DNA of 64,000 bases from Streptomyces sp. NRRL F-5122 (GTDB lineage Bacteria; Actinomycetota; Actinomycetes; Streptomycetales; Streptomycetaceae), in assembly GCF_001507435.1 (NCBI RefSeq), contig NZ_LMWH01000266.1, forward strand, positions 186,001 to 250,000, in the 5' to 3' direction. Both the position numbers and the translations under genes were made by a program. A model generated the notes under the pieces. That model ran no database searches, was not told where the DNA came from, and worked only from the letters and a program-made list of their open reading frames with translations. Shown one piece after another: positions 7,530 to 15,574 of this stretch (its first letter is position 1; each line of letters begins with the position of its first letter).

Positions 7530-8621
7530 TCAGGCCGGATACGCGTGCGTCTGCGTCGCCTTGACGGTCGCCCAGACCGTGGCGCCGGGCTGGAGGCCGA
7601 GCTCGGCCGCAGCGACGGCCGTCAGATCCGCGGCCAGGGTCAGCTCACCCGTGAGGTCGGCACGGATCTGGTCGCCGTGCGTCTCCAGGCCCGCCACCTC
7701 GCACCGCCACAGATTGCGCGCGCTGGCACCGCTGGGCCGGTCCCGGAACAGAGTGACCGCCCCGGGCGGAAACGCCACGAAGACGGGACCGGACAGCTCC
7801 TCGGTCGTGGTGATCACGGGCCCGGCCTCCAGCCGCACGGTGTGCCCGCCGGCCGTCCCTCGGTACAGATTGAGCCCCACGAGCTGCGCGATGTAGTCCG
7901 TGCGCGGACGACGGGCGATCTCCGAGGGTGTGCCCTCCTGGACGACCAGGCCGCTCTCCACCACCACCAGCCGGTCGGCGAGGACCATCGCGTCCAGTGG
8001 ATCGTGGGTGACCAGCACGGCCACCGCCTCGAACTCGGCCAGATGGCGGCGCAGTTCCGCCCGGACCTCGAGCCGGGTGCGGGCGTCGAGCGCCGCGAGC
8101 GGCTCGTCCAGGAGCAGCAGCCGCGGCCGGGTCGCCAGCGCCCGGGCGAGCGCCACCCGCTGGGCCTGGCCGCCGGACAGCCGGCGGGGCTTGGTGCCGG
8201 CGTGGTCGGCCAGTCCCATGCGGTCCAGCCAGCCCGCGGCGATCTCGCGCGCCCTCGCCTTGGAGGCGCCGTGGCACCGCGGGCCGAACGCCACGTTGTC
8301 CAGGGCGCTCAGATGCGGGAACAGCAGATAGTCCTGGAAGACCACGCCCACGGGCCGCGACTCGGGCGGGATGCGGTCCAGCGCGGCGCCGTCGAGACGC
8401 ACACCACCGCCGGAGACCGGGACGAGTCCCGCCAGCGCGCGCAGGGCGGTGGTCTTTCCCGCGCCGTTGGGCCCGAGCAGTGCGACGACCTCGCCGGGCG
8501 CGACGGTCAGGGCCACGTCGAGCCGGAAGGAGCCGCGCTGGACGACGAGGCGCGCGTCGAGTCCCTCGCAGCCGACGCCCGTGGGGGTGCTGCCGGGAGC
8601 GGTTTGATGGATGTGGGTCAT
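7530..8621 (-). CDS. modC: Molybdate ABC transporter ATP-binding protein ModC
   Basis: This 363-residue ATPase powers molybdate import. Walker A is GPNGAGKT at 50-57, the signature is LSGGQAQR, Walker B is LLLLDEPLAALD, and the switch His is in VTHDP. After the ABC domain (about 1-235) the C-terminal third ends in a Mop/TOBE domain (ADLTGELTLAADLTAV..VWATVKATQTHAYPA) that senses oxyanion. The start ATG overlaps the modB stop (ATGA), as in a tightly coupled modABC operon. No second TOBE gene product is fused to it; the free double-Mop protein lies just downstream. Confidence 0.93.
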   Translation of the reverse strand: MTHIHQTAPGSTPTGVGCEGLDARLVVQRGSFRLDVALTVAPGEVVALLGPNGAGKTTALRALAGLVPVSGGGVRLDGAALDRIPPESRPVGVVFQDYLLFPHLSALDNVAFGPRCHGASKARAREIAAGWLDRMGLADHAGTKPRRLSGGQAQRVALARALATRPRLLLLDEPLAALDARTRLEVRAELRRHLAEFEAVAVLVTHDPLDAMVLADRLVVVESGLVVQEGTPSEIARRPRTDYIAQLVGLNLYRGTAGGHTVRLEAGPVITTTEELSGPVFVAFPPGAVTLFRDRPSGASARNLWRCEVAGLETHGDQIRADLTGELTLAADLTAVAAAELGLQPGATVWATVKATQTHAYPA

Positions 8622-9469
8622 GACGCCGTCATCCAGCGGTCCCGCAGGCCCGCCAGGACCGTGATCGACACGGCCAGCAGGACCAGGCTGAGGGCGATCG
8701 CCGCCGCAGGATCGTTCTGCAGGGCCAGATAGACGGCGAGCGGCATCGTCTGGGTACGGCCGGGGAAATTGCCCGCGAAGGTGATCGTCGCCCCGAACTC
8801 GCCCAGCGCCCGCGCCCACGCGAGGACCGAACCGGCCGCGACACCCGGTGCTATCAGCGGCAGCGTGACCCGGCGGAAGGCGGTGAAGCGGGAGGCGCCG
8901 AGTGTCGTGGCGGCCTCCTCGTAGCGCGGATCGGCGGCCCGGAGCGTGCCCTCGACGCTGATGACGAGGAACGGCATCGCCACGAACGCCTCGGCCACCA
9001 CGACCCCCGCCGTGGTGAAGGGCAGCGTGATCCCGAACCATGCGTCCAGCCACTGCCCCACGATCCCGTTGCGCCCGAGCGCCAGCAGCAGCGCCACACC
9101 GCCCACCACCGGTGGCAGCACGAGCGGCAGGGTCACCAGGGCGCGTACGAGACCCCGTCCCGGAAACTCCGTGCGGGCCAGCAGCCAGGCCAGCGGCACG
9201 CCCAGCACGAGGCTCACCGCGGTGGCGGCGGTCGCGCTCACCAGGGAGAGTTGCAGCGCCTGCCACACCGCGGTGCTGGTCAGCTGGTCGGGGAGGGTGC
9301 GCCACGGGGCCCGTGCCAGCAGAGCCACCAGCGGCAGCAGCAGAAACGCCAGTCCGACCAGCGCCGGGAGCATCAGCGGCAGCGGCACCCCCGGACGCCG
9401 GACACGCCCGGACCGCGGCCCACCCGTGAGGGTGTCGGCCGCGGCACGGGACGTGTCGGCACCGGTCAC
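8618..9469 (-). CDS. modB: Molybdate ABC transporter permease ModB
   Basis: This 283-residue permease has about five or six membrane helices. The cytoplasmic EAA loop is visible as EEAATTLGASRFTAFRRVTLP, the contact site for ModC, and GEFGATITFAGNFPGRTQTMPLAVY is the typical ModB C-terminal motif. It uses a GTG start that overlaps the modA stop by 4 bp. The first 25 residues are polar and cytoplasmic. Confidence 0.93.
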   Translation of the reverse strand: MTGADTSRAAADTLTGGPRSGRVRRPGVPLPLMLPALVGLAFLLLPLVALLARAPWRTLPDQLTSTAVWQALQLSLVSATAATAVSLVLGVPLAWLLARTEFPGRGLVRALVTLPLVLPPVVGGVALLLALGRNGIVGQWLDAWFGITLPFTTAGVVVAEAFVAMPFLVISVEGTLRAADPRYEEAATTLGASRFTAFRRVTLPLIAPGVAAGSVLAWARALGEFGATITFAGNFPGRTQTMPLAVYLALQNDPAAAIALSLVLLAVSITVLAGLRDRWMTAS

Positions 9470-10302
9470 GGCTGGAGGAATCCCGCTTCGGTCAGGACCT
9501 TGCTGCCCTCGGCGGACTGGACCAGCGCGATGAACGCCTTGGCCGCCTCGGCGTTGGGGGCGTCCTTGAGCAGGACGATCGGGTAGTCGTTGACGGCCTT
9601 GGCCGACTCGGGGAACTCCACGCCCTCCACCTTGTCACCCGCCGCCTTCACATCGGTCTTGTAGACGACCGCTGCGTCGGCCTCCTTCAGTTCCACCTTC
9701 GTCAGGGCGCTCTTGACGTCCTGTTCGTACGACACCGGTGTGAGCTTCAGGTTGCTCGCCTCGAGCGCCTTCTGCGCGGCGGCACCGCACGGCACCGTCT
9801 TGTCGCACAGTACGACCTTGAGGCCGGACTTGGTGAGGTCCTTCAGGGAGGCGACCTTGTCCGGGTTGCCGGGCAGGGTGGCGATCTCCAGCTGGTTGCG
9901 CACGAAGGTGGCGGGCGTGCCGGCCGCGTCCTGCTTGTCCGTGACGATGGCCATGGTCTTGGGGCTGGCCGCGGCGAAGACGTCGGCGGGGGCACCGCCG
10001 GTGATGCTCGCGGCGAGCGTGTCACTCCCGCCGAAGTTGAAGGTCACCTTCGTGCCGGGGTGCTGCTTCTCGAACTCCTGGCCAAGGGTCGTGAAGCTCT
10101 CCTTGAGCGAGGCCGCGGCGAAGACGGTGACCGTGCCGGACAGCTTCTCGGCGGAGGACGACGAGGACGACGAGGAGTCGGACTTGGGGGAGGAACTCGA
10201 GTCGGACGAGGAGGAGCAGGCGCTCAGGGCCAGCAGCGCGGCGGCCCCCGCACCGGCCACCTGCACCATCCGGCGGGTCCGGCGCGCGGAACGGGTCTTC
10301 AC
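9466..10302 (-). CDS. modA: Molybdate-binding lipoprotein ModA
   Basis: This 278-residue periplasmic-type binding protein has a basic start, a hydrophobic segment and lipobox ALSACS near residue 29. A long Ser-rich linker follows the lipid-anchored Cys. The mature domain starts GTVTVFAAASLKESF and contains FNFGGSDTLAASITGGAPADVFAAAS, the ModA oxyanion-binding pattern, plus AVVYKTD. The GTG at 10302 is preceded by AGAGGGAG at a good distance. First gene of modABC; its promoter lies in the 189-bp gap shared with the divergent molybdoenzyme-like gene. Confidence 0.92.
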   Translation of the reverse strand: MKTRSARRTRRMVQVAGAGAAALLALSACSSSSDSSSSPKSDSSSSSSSSAEKLSGTVTVFAAASLKESFTTLGQEFEKQHPGTKVTFNFGGSDTLAASITGGAPADVFAAASPKTMAIVTDKQDAAGTPATFVRNQLEIATLPGNPDKVASLKDLTKSGLKVVLCDKTVPCGAAAQKALEASNLKLTPVSYEQDVKSALTKVELKEADAAVVYKTDVKAAGDKVEGVEFPESAKAVNDYPIVLLKDAPNAEAAKAFIALVQSAEGSKVLTEAGFLQP

Positions 10303-10491
10303 GGGGTCCACTCCCTCTGGTCGGCCGTGAGGGGCCCGCCAGGCCCCTCCATTACGCCGATCATACTGACGCAGGTGCCATGCGGAAGTCCCCTGTTGCA
10401 TCGCATGAGCTGGGAGATCCGATGAAGGGAGCTGCATGTGCGTTTGTACGGGGTGGCCGCACGGGTACTGTCCTGCGGGAGGTGGTGTCCT

Positions 10492-10974
10492 GTGGGCCGG
10501 CCCCAGACGGAACGGGTCGCCGACGCGGCTGCGCCGGCCGTACTCGCGCTGACCGGAGACCTCGAGCGACCCGCCCGGCTGACCGTGCCCGACCTGCTGG
10601 CCTGGCCCCAGCACCGGGTCCGGGTCAGTTTCGAGTGCGCCACCAGCGGCGTACAGCACCACCGGTTCGAGGGTCCGCTGCTGCACGACGTGCTCTGCGC
10701 CGCGGGCCCGCAGTTCGACCCAGGCAGGCGCAAGGACCGGCTGCGCTTCCTGATCGCCGTCACGGGCGCGGACGGCCACCACGCCCTGCTGTCCTGGGCC
10801 GAGATCGACCCGGACTTCGGCCGTGCGCCCGTGCTGCTCGCGGCCGGCATCGACGACACCTCGCTGGACGGGAGCGGACCTCAGCTGGTGCTGCCGCAGG
10901 ACCGTTGCGGGGCGCGGTACGTCAGCGGAGTCAACGCGATACGGGTGGACGGCCGTTACGGCCCGTGGACATGA
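10492..10974 (+). CDS. Small molybdopterin-dependent oxidoreductase (sulfite-oxidase-fold domain)
   Basis: This 160-residue protein matches only the molybdopterin-binding core of sulfite oxidase/YedY-type enzymes. FECATSG near residue 46 supplies the candidate molybdenum-ligand cysteine, and GPLLHDVLCAAGP, LLSWAEIDPDF and RYVSGVNAIRV follow the family order. It has no signal peptide, haem domain or dimerisation domain, so its substrate is unknown. I chose the GTG at 10492 because GGGAGG precedes it by 9 bases. It diverges from modABC and converges on an HTH-TOBE regulator, so function and molybdenum supply are probably co-ordinated. Confidence 0.75.
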   Translation: MGRPQTERVADAAAPAVLALTGDLERPARLTVPDLLAWPQHRVRVSFECATSGVQHHRFEGPLLHDVLCAAGPQFDPGRRKDRLRFLIAVTGADGHHALLSWAEIDPDFGRAPVLLAAGIDDTSLDGSGPQLVLPQDRCGARYVSGVNAIRVDGRYGPWT

Positions 10975-11002
10975 GCCGCGCACCCGGTGGGCCGCCGGGC
11001 GC

Positions 11003-11401
11003 TCAGGTCCGGTCGATATGGACGTTCGTCGACTTCACGCGGGCGGTGGCCTCCATGCCGACCTCCAGGCCCAGTTCCTCGACGGCCTCCCGGGTCAGCA
11101 GTGACACCAGACGGTGCGGTCCCGCCTGGATCTCCACCTGCGCCGCCACGTCACCGAGCTTCACGGCGGTGACGATGCCGGGGAACGCGTTGCGGGCCGA
11201 GGTGTACGAGAGGGCGTCGTCCTCGCCGGCGCCGCCGCGTGCCAATTCCACCGAGAACGCGGCCAGATCCCTGCCGTCGACGACCCGGCGCCCGTTCTCG
11301 TCGCGACGGGTCGCCACCCGGCCCGCGTCGGCCCAGCGCCGGGCGGTGTCCGAGCTCACTCCCAGCATGCGGGCGGCCTGACCGATGGTGTAGGACTGCA
11401 T
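11003..11401 (-). CDS. HTH-TOBE molybdate-responsive type regulator
   Basis: This 132-residue protein has a MerR/excisionase-like helix-turn-helix at residues 4-50 (TIGQAARMLGVSSDTARRWADAGRV) and a single Mop/TOBE domain at about 70-132 (SARNAFPGIVTAVKLGDVAAQVEIQAG, ending VKSTNVHIDRT). This is a compact substitute for ModE: DNA binding plus oxyanion sensing in one chain. Next to modABC and a molybdoenzyme-like gene, it is the obvious candidate regulator of molybdate uptake. The ATG at 11401 begins right at the HTH; an upstream GTG is possible. Its operator was not identified. Confidence 0.85.
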   Translation of the reverse strand: MQSYTIGQAARMLGVSSDTARRWADAGRVATRRDENGRRVVDGRDLAAFSVELARGGAGEDDALSYTSARNAFPGIVTAVKLGDVAAQVEIQAGPHRLVSLLTREAVEELGLEVGMEATARVKSTNVHIDRT

Positions 11402-11518
11402 GTCCGTCACGATAAGGGCTCGAGGCACTCCGGCCGTACGCGCCTGCGAGGGACTCCCACACGCCGTATCCACGGAAACCGCCATGGCCCCCGGGGCCGC
11501 ATGGCAGGATCGCACGCC

Positions 11519-12103
11519 ATGGATGTGTCCTGGACGGTGCGGAGCCTGCGCGCGGCGGTGTTCGCCGTGGTGTGCGTGCTGCTCGCCGCCGGGGGGCACG
11601 CACTGGCCACCGGCACCGTGCCACCGGTACGGGTGGAGGCGGCCGGTGTCCTTCCGGTGTTCGCCCTGAGCGTGGTTCTCGCCGGGCGTGAACGTTCCCT
11701 CCTCGGCATCGGTACCGCGATGCTGCTCGTGCAGGGCGGGCTCCATCTCGCCTTCGACTCGGCGGCCCCGCCGGTCGCACCGATGCACATGGCAGGCATG
11801 GCGCACGGCATGCACATGGCCGCGCAGCCGCACGCCATGACACCCCATGCCGTCGGCGCGCATCTGGCCGCCGCACTGACCGCCTCCTGGTGCCTGCGGC
11901 GCGGCGAGGCCGCCCTGTGGTCGCTGCTGCGCAAGGCGGCCGCCCTCGTCCCGGGCCTTGCCGCCTGGTGGCGTACGGCGCCGCTTCCCGCCTACGGCGG
12001 GACACCCCTTCCGTACACCTACCGCCGGCCCCTGCGGCAGGCGCTGCTCCGCCACGCCCTGTCCCGGCGCGGCCCGCCCCCGGGGACCCCGTACGCGATC
12101 TGA
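11519..12103 (+). CDS. Membrane protein with His/Met-rich metal-binding-like loop
   Basis: I do not recognise a named family. The 194-residue protein has about four hydrophobic segments (near 10-30, 40-60, 65-80 and 105-125). Between segments three and four it has PMHMAGMAHGMHMAAQPHAM, with alternating His and Met as in copper-handling proteins. It lies 40 bp upstream of a YcnI-type copper protein on the same strand, so a role in copper trafficking is a reasonable inference. The C-terminal 60 residues are basic and probably cytoplasmic. Confidence 0.65.
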   Translation: MDVSWTVRSLRAAVFAVVCVLLAAGGHALATGTVPPVRVEAAGVLPVFALSVVLAGRERSLLGIGTAMLLVQGGLHLAFDSAAPPVAPMHMAGMAHGMHMAAQPHAMTPHAVGAHLAAALTASWCLRRGEAALWSLLRKAAALVPGLAAWWRTAPLPAYGGTPLPYTYRRPLRQALLRHALSRRGPPPGTPYAI

Positions 12104-12143
12104 CCCCCCCGAAACCGAGCACAAGTACGGAGCTTCCCCACTC

Positions 12144-12899
12144 ATGTCCCCGATGCGTACCACCCTGCGCCGCGCCGGCACCGTCGCCGCTCTGACCGCC
12201 GCCGGCGTCCTCACCGCGGCGGGCGCGGCCTTCGCGCACGTCACCGTCCATCCCGAGAGCTACGCCAAGGGCGCCACCGACGGAGTGCTGACCTTCCGTG
12301 TCCCCAACGAGGAGGACACGGCGGCGACCACCAAGGTGCAGGTCTTCCTGCCCACCGACCACCCGGTCCTGGGCGTGCTGGTCGCGCCCCGGGACGGCTG
12401 GACCGCCCAGGTGACCACCACCAAGCTCAAGACGCCGATCAAGACGGACGACGGCACCATCACCGACGCCGTATCCGAGATCACCTGGTCGGGCGGGCGT
12501 ATCCGGCACGGTCAGTACCAGGACTTCGACGTCGCCTTCGGTCAGCTCCCGGAGGACACCGACCAGTTGACCTTCAAGACGTTGCAGACCTACTCCGACG
12601 GAAACGTCGTCCGCTGGATCGAGGAGGCCCAGAAGGGCGCGGACGAGCCGGAGAACCCGGCGCCGGTCCTGCGGCTGACCGCCAAGGGCACGGCGGAGGG
12701 CGGCGGTTCGACCGCGGTCTCCTCCTCCACCACCGCGACGGACGAGAAGCCGGGCGGTTCCACGGCGAAGGCCACCGCCACCAGTGACTCCACCGCCCGG
12801 GGGCTCGGCGTCGCCGGGCTGGTCGTCGGTGTCCTGGGCCTGGCCGCCGCCGGCTTCGCGATCGCCCGCGGTCGTACCCGTACTCCCTCCTCGGAGTGA
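12144..12899 (+). CDS. YcnI family copper-associated membrane protein (DUF1775)
   Basis: This 251-residue exported protein has a signal peptide ending AGAAFA, after which the mature chain would begin HVTVHPESYAKG. In YcnI proteins that N-terminal His helps bind Cu(II), and it is present here. The DUF1775 domain follows (FRVPNEEDTAATTKVQVFLP, then WSGGRIRHGQYQDFDVAFG). A Ser/Thr-rich linker leads to a single C-terminal membrane anchor (GVAGLVVGVLGLAAAGFAIA) with a basic tail. The partners usually seen with it, such as CopC/CopD, are absent in this window. A strong hairpin follows the gene. Confidence 0.9.
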   Translation: MSPMRTTLRRAGTVAALTAAGVLTAAGAAFAHVTVHPESYAKGATDGVLTFRVPNEEDTAATTKVQVFLPTDHPVLGVLVAPRDGWTAQVTTTKLKTPIKTDDGTITDAVSEITWSGGRIRHGQYQDFDVAFGQLPEDTDQLTFKTLQTYSDGNVVRWIEEAQKGADEPENPAPVLRLTAKGTAEGGGSTAVSSSTTATDEKPGGSTAKATATSDSTARGLGVAGLVVGVLGLAAAGFAIARGRTRTPSSE

Positions 12900-12904
12900 C
12901 CTGA

Positions 12905-12944
12905 CCCCGTCCCGCCGGCGACGACCACCGCCGGCGGGACGGGG
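12905..12944 (+). terminator. Terminator hairpin after the YcnI gene
   Basis: Perfect 16-bp arms (12905-12920 and 12929-12944, CCCCGTCCCGCCGGCG and its complement) enclose an 8-nt loop, starting 5 bp after the stop codon. It may also serve the converging gene at 13044. Confidence 0.85.
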
Positions 12945-13043
12945 AGCCGGCCGTTTCCCGGATGCGCGGTACGGGCCGATCGGCCGTCCGGCGGCCGCCG
13001 TGACAGCCGCGGCCCGGCCCTCACCCGCCGGGGTGAGAGCCGG

Positions 13044-14750
13044 TCACTTGGCCGGCGCGGGCCGGCGCTCCAGACGGATGTCCTGACTCGAGAGCGTCAT
13101 CGGCGAAGCGGTGAAGGCGCGCAGCCGGATGCGGGTGCCCTTTCCGGGCACGGAGAAGCCGCCGCCGGGCGCCTGGATCCGGTAGGTGCCCGTCGAATGA
13201 CCGGCGACGGAGGAAGGGCCGTCGAGCACCTTCCAGTACCGGCTCATCCCTTGTCCCGTGGTCACCATGAAGTGCGGCCGCAGCGCCGCGTCGCCGGTGT
13301 TGTCCACATGGACCGTGAGTGTCCTGACCGCCCGTGGCGTCCGGGAGGCGGCGGCGGCCTGCAGGTGCAGCGGAGGTCTGCCGGTCGCGGCCAGGAGCAC
13401 CGCCACCAGGGAGGGGGCCAGCAGGCCCGCGGCCACCACCGTGCGGGCTGTCCGCCGCCCGTCCAGCAGCCGTGGCTGCCAGGCGGTGGTGAAGGCGCTC
13501 TGCGGCACGGTGACGGCCGCCGCCAGCCACAGCGGTGTCATCAGCAGGTAGTAGCCGTCCTGCGAGCGGGTCGCCAGGAAGAAGGCGCACCAGGGCAGCA
13601 CCGTCGCGGCCGGGCCCAGCCGGCGCACGAACAGGACGAACACCGCCAGCAGGCCCGCCGCCAGCAGCATGCTGGCGTGCGAGTACCAACTCAGGCGGTC
13701 GCTGCCGTTCGTGAAGTACAGGGAGACATCGACCAGGCCCTGGCCGTGGATGACGGCGTCCTGGGTGAGCGGCAGCGCGACGCCCCGGATCCAGGTGCGC
13801 GGCTCGCTCACGATGAAGTACGCGTTGATCAGCAGCCAGGTACCGGCCGCTGTGGCCACGATGCGTCCCACGGCCACGGCGGCTCCGCGCGCCCCCAGCT
13901 CGCCGCGCCGCAGCGCGTAGACCCCGGCGAGCAGGAACGGTGTGAGGAACCACGGCAACTGCTGGGCCGCACAGGCCGCGCCCAGACATGCCGCCCGCGC
14001 CCAGTCGGCCGCGCCGCCGGCGCCCATGCGCGTCCAGCGGACCACCACCGGTACGAGGAAGGCCAGCGCGACGACCGCCGGATACCCGAGCCGGGCGTAC
14101 ACCGGGATCATGCCGAAGCCGAGGCACACCATGGTGGCCGCCGAACGCCAGGGCGCCGGCAGCATCTTCCACATGACAACCGTGCCCAGCACGAGGGCGG
14201 TGGTGGTGACCAGGGTCTCCGGCAGTGCGCCGTGGCCGATCCACAGCAGGGGCGCGGTCAGCAGCGCGGTCAGCGGCGGGTAGCCGTAGGTGAAGTCGTA
14301 TCCGCCGCTCACCGTGGCCGTGTAGGCGACCCCGTGCCCGAACAGCCACGGCCACGGCTGTCCGTACACCGGGGCGCCCGCGAGCAGTTCATGGGCGGCC
14401 TGTGTGGTGAGTATCGACTCGTCACTGAAACCGTGCGCCACGGACACCGCGCAGTAGGCGAGCGTGACCGCCGTCAGCAGGACGGCCAGATCGAGCCGCG
14501 CCAGCGCACGGCTTCGCCGCACCACCAACGTCAGGACACCCGTGACCAGGATCGATGCGTAACAGACGGAGATGACGGCCGCGATCATCAGTCGGTGACT
14601 CGCAGCGGAGGACCACACCCCGCGGGTACCGATGAACAGGCTGATGTCCGCGAGCAACGTCAGGGCGCGATGCCACTGGGCGGGGGTCGGGTCGGGTTCG
14701 ACCGGCGTCATGGCCGGTCGCGTCAATCGGCCGCTTGTCGACGGCCTCAT
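13044..14750 (-). CDS. Polytopic membrane glycosyltransferase (GT87-like mannosyltransferase candidate)
   Basis: This roughly 568-residue protein has about eleven hydrophobic segments. The first extracytoplasmic loop has YGQPWPW and GGYDFTYGYPPLTALLTAPLLW, a pattern of GT-C polyprenyl-phosphate mannosyltransferases of the GT87 type. After the last helix, a soluble tail of about 130 residues looks like a beta-sandwich (VRTLTVHVDNTGDAALRPHF). The start is uncertain: ATG at 14750 or, 13 codons later, at 14711; neither has a strong ribosome-binding site. Donor and acceptor are unknown. The gene is single, and diverges from the SepF-like gene. Confidence 0.7.
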   Translation of the reverse strand: MRPSTSGRLTRPAMTPVEPDPTPAQWHRALTLLADISLFIGTRGVWSSAASHRLMIAAVISVCYASILVTGVLTLVVRRSRALARLDLAVLLTAVTLAYCAVSVAHGFSDESILTTQAAHELLAGAPVYGQPWPWLFGHGVAYTATVSGGYDFTYGYPPLTALLTAPLLWIGHGALPETLVTTTALVLGTVVMWKMLPAPWRSAATMVCLGFGMIPVYARLGYPAVVALAFLVPVVVRWTRMGAGGAADWARAACLGAACAAQQLPWFLTPFLLAGVYALRRGELGARGAAVAVGRIVATAAGTWLLINAYFIVSEPRTWIRGVALPLTQDAVIHGQGLVDVSLYFTNGSDRLSWYSHASMLLAAGLLAVFVLFVRRLGPAATVLPWCAFFLATRSQDGYYLLMTPLWLAAAVTVPQSAFTTAWQPRLLDGRRTARTVVAAGLLAPSLVAVLLAATGRPPLHLQAAAASRTPRAVRTLTVHVDNTGDAALRPHFMVTTGQGMSRYWKVLDGPSSVAGHSTGTYRIQAPGGGFSVPGKGTRIRLRAFTASPMTLSSQDIRLERRPAPAK

Positions 14751-15078
14751 TTCTGCCAACTGCACGCCACGGAACGTAAGGGGACAGGTTGAGTGCCGCG
14801 TCCGTGGTGGTGAAGATTCCGGTGTGAGGGCAGTAAGAAGAGGCCCTGCGGGTCCGGACGCCGGACGCCGGCCGCGTTCCCCCTGATGGGGGACCTCGTC
14901 CACCCGGTCGGCCGTCCACCGGACGGGCACCGCCGCACTCCCGCCGGGGCTGCGCGCGCGGCCGGTGGCACGACCGCCGGTCGCGTGGCGGTCCGTGTCG
15001 CTGTTGGGCCGGACGGGTGACCATGCGTAAGAATTGCCCGGTGCAGACATGGAATGCGAGCCATCAGGGGGAGGGCCG
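14751..15078. other. Divergent promoter region, no gene seen
   Basis: This 328-bp gap separates the minus-strand glycosyltransferase start from the plus-strand SepF-like start, so it must carry both promoters. I see no RNA element or long repeat in it. Confidence 0.4.
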
Positions 15079-15468
15079 GTGAACGGCTACGACGTCACCG
15101 ACGAACAGTGGGAGGGGCTCGCGCAGGTCGTGCCGTTGCGTGGCCGGGACGCCTGGCCGTCCGCCGTGGACCACCGCTCGATACCCGAGGCCCGGACCGA
15201 GGCGCGACGCCGTTTTGTGGTCCTGAGGGTCAACGTGTTCGCGGACGCCCGCGAGGTGGCCGAGACGCTGATGGCGGGGGTGCCCGTCCTGCTCGACCTG
15301 ACGAGCGCGGAGACCGAGGTCGCCAAGCGGGTGCTCGACTTCAGCACGGGCGTCGTCTTCGGCCTCGCCAGCGGGATGCACCGGGTCGACCGCAATGTCT
15401 TCCTGCTGACCCCGTTGGGTACCGAGGTGCGCGAACTCATGGAGGGCGCGAGGGCTTCCGGCGGCTGA
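15079..15468 (+). CDS. SepF-like cell-division protein paralogue
   Basis: This 129-residue protein contains a SepF domain at about residues 42-122: VVLRVNVFADAREVAETLM, VPVLLDLTSAETEVAKRVLD and a closing NVFLLTP. SepF proteins polymerise and tether FtsZ to the membrane, but the N-terminal amphipathic membrane helix of true SepF is not evident, so this is more likely one of the extra SepF-like proteins of Streptomyces. I chose the GTG at 15079 because GGGGGAGGG precedes it; an in-frame ATG at 15049 is an alternative. It is followed on the same strand by an ATPase and a MazG-like gene. Confidence 0.8.
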   Translation: MNGYDVTDEQWEGLAQVVPLRGRDAWPSAVDHRSIPEARTEARRRFVVLRVNVFADAREVAETLMAGVPVLLDLTSAETEVAKRVLDFSTGVVFGLASGMHRVDRNVFLLTPLGTEVRELMEGARASGG

Positions 15469-15574
15469 GGGCCGCCCGCGTACGCGGCCTGTGTGCGGGG
15501 CCCGTCGCCCGATCGTGGGAAGGGCACGCGGGCAAAACGGTTCGCCCATGCCTCCTGCGCCTACGGTCCCGGAC

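Noticed and set aside
13197..14792. A 531-codon plus-strand frame over the GT87-like gene
   Set aside because: Shadow frame; hydrophobic helices and family motif lie on the minus strand.
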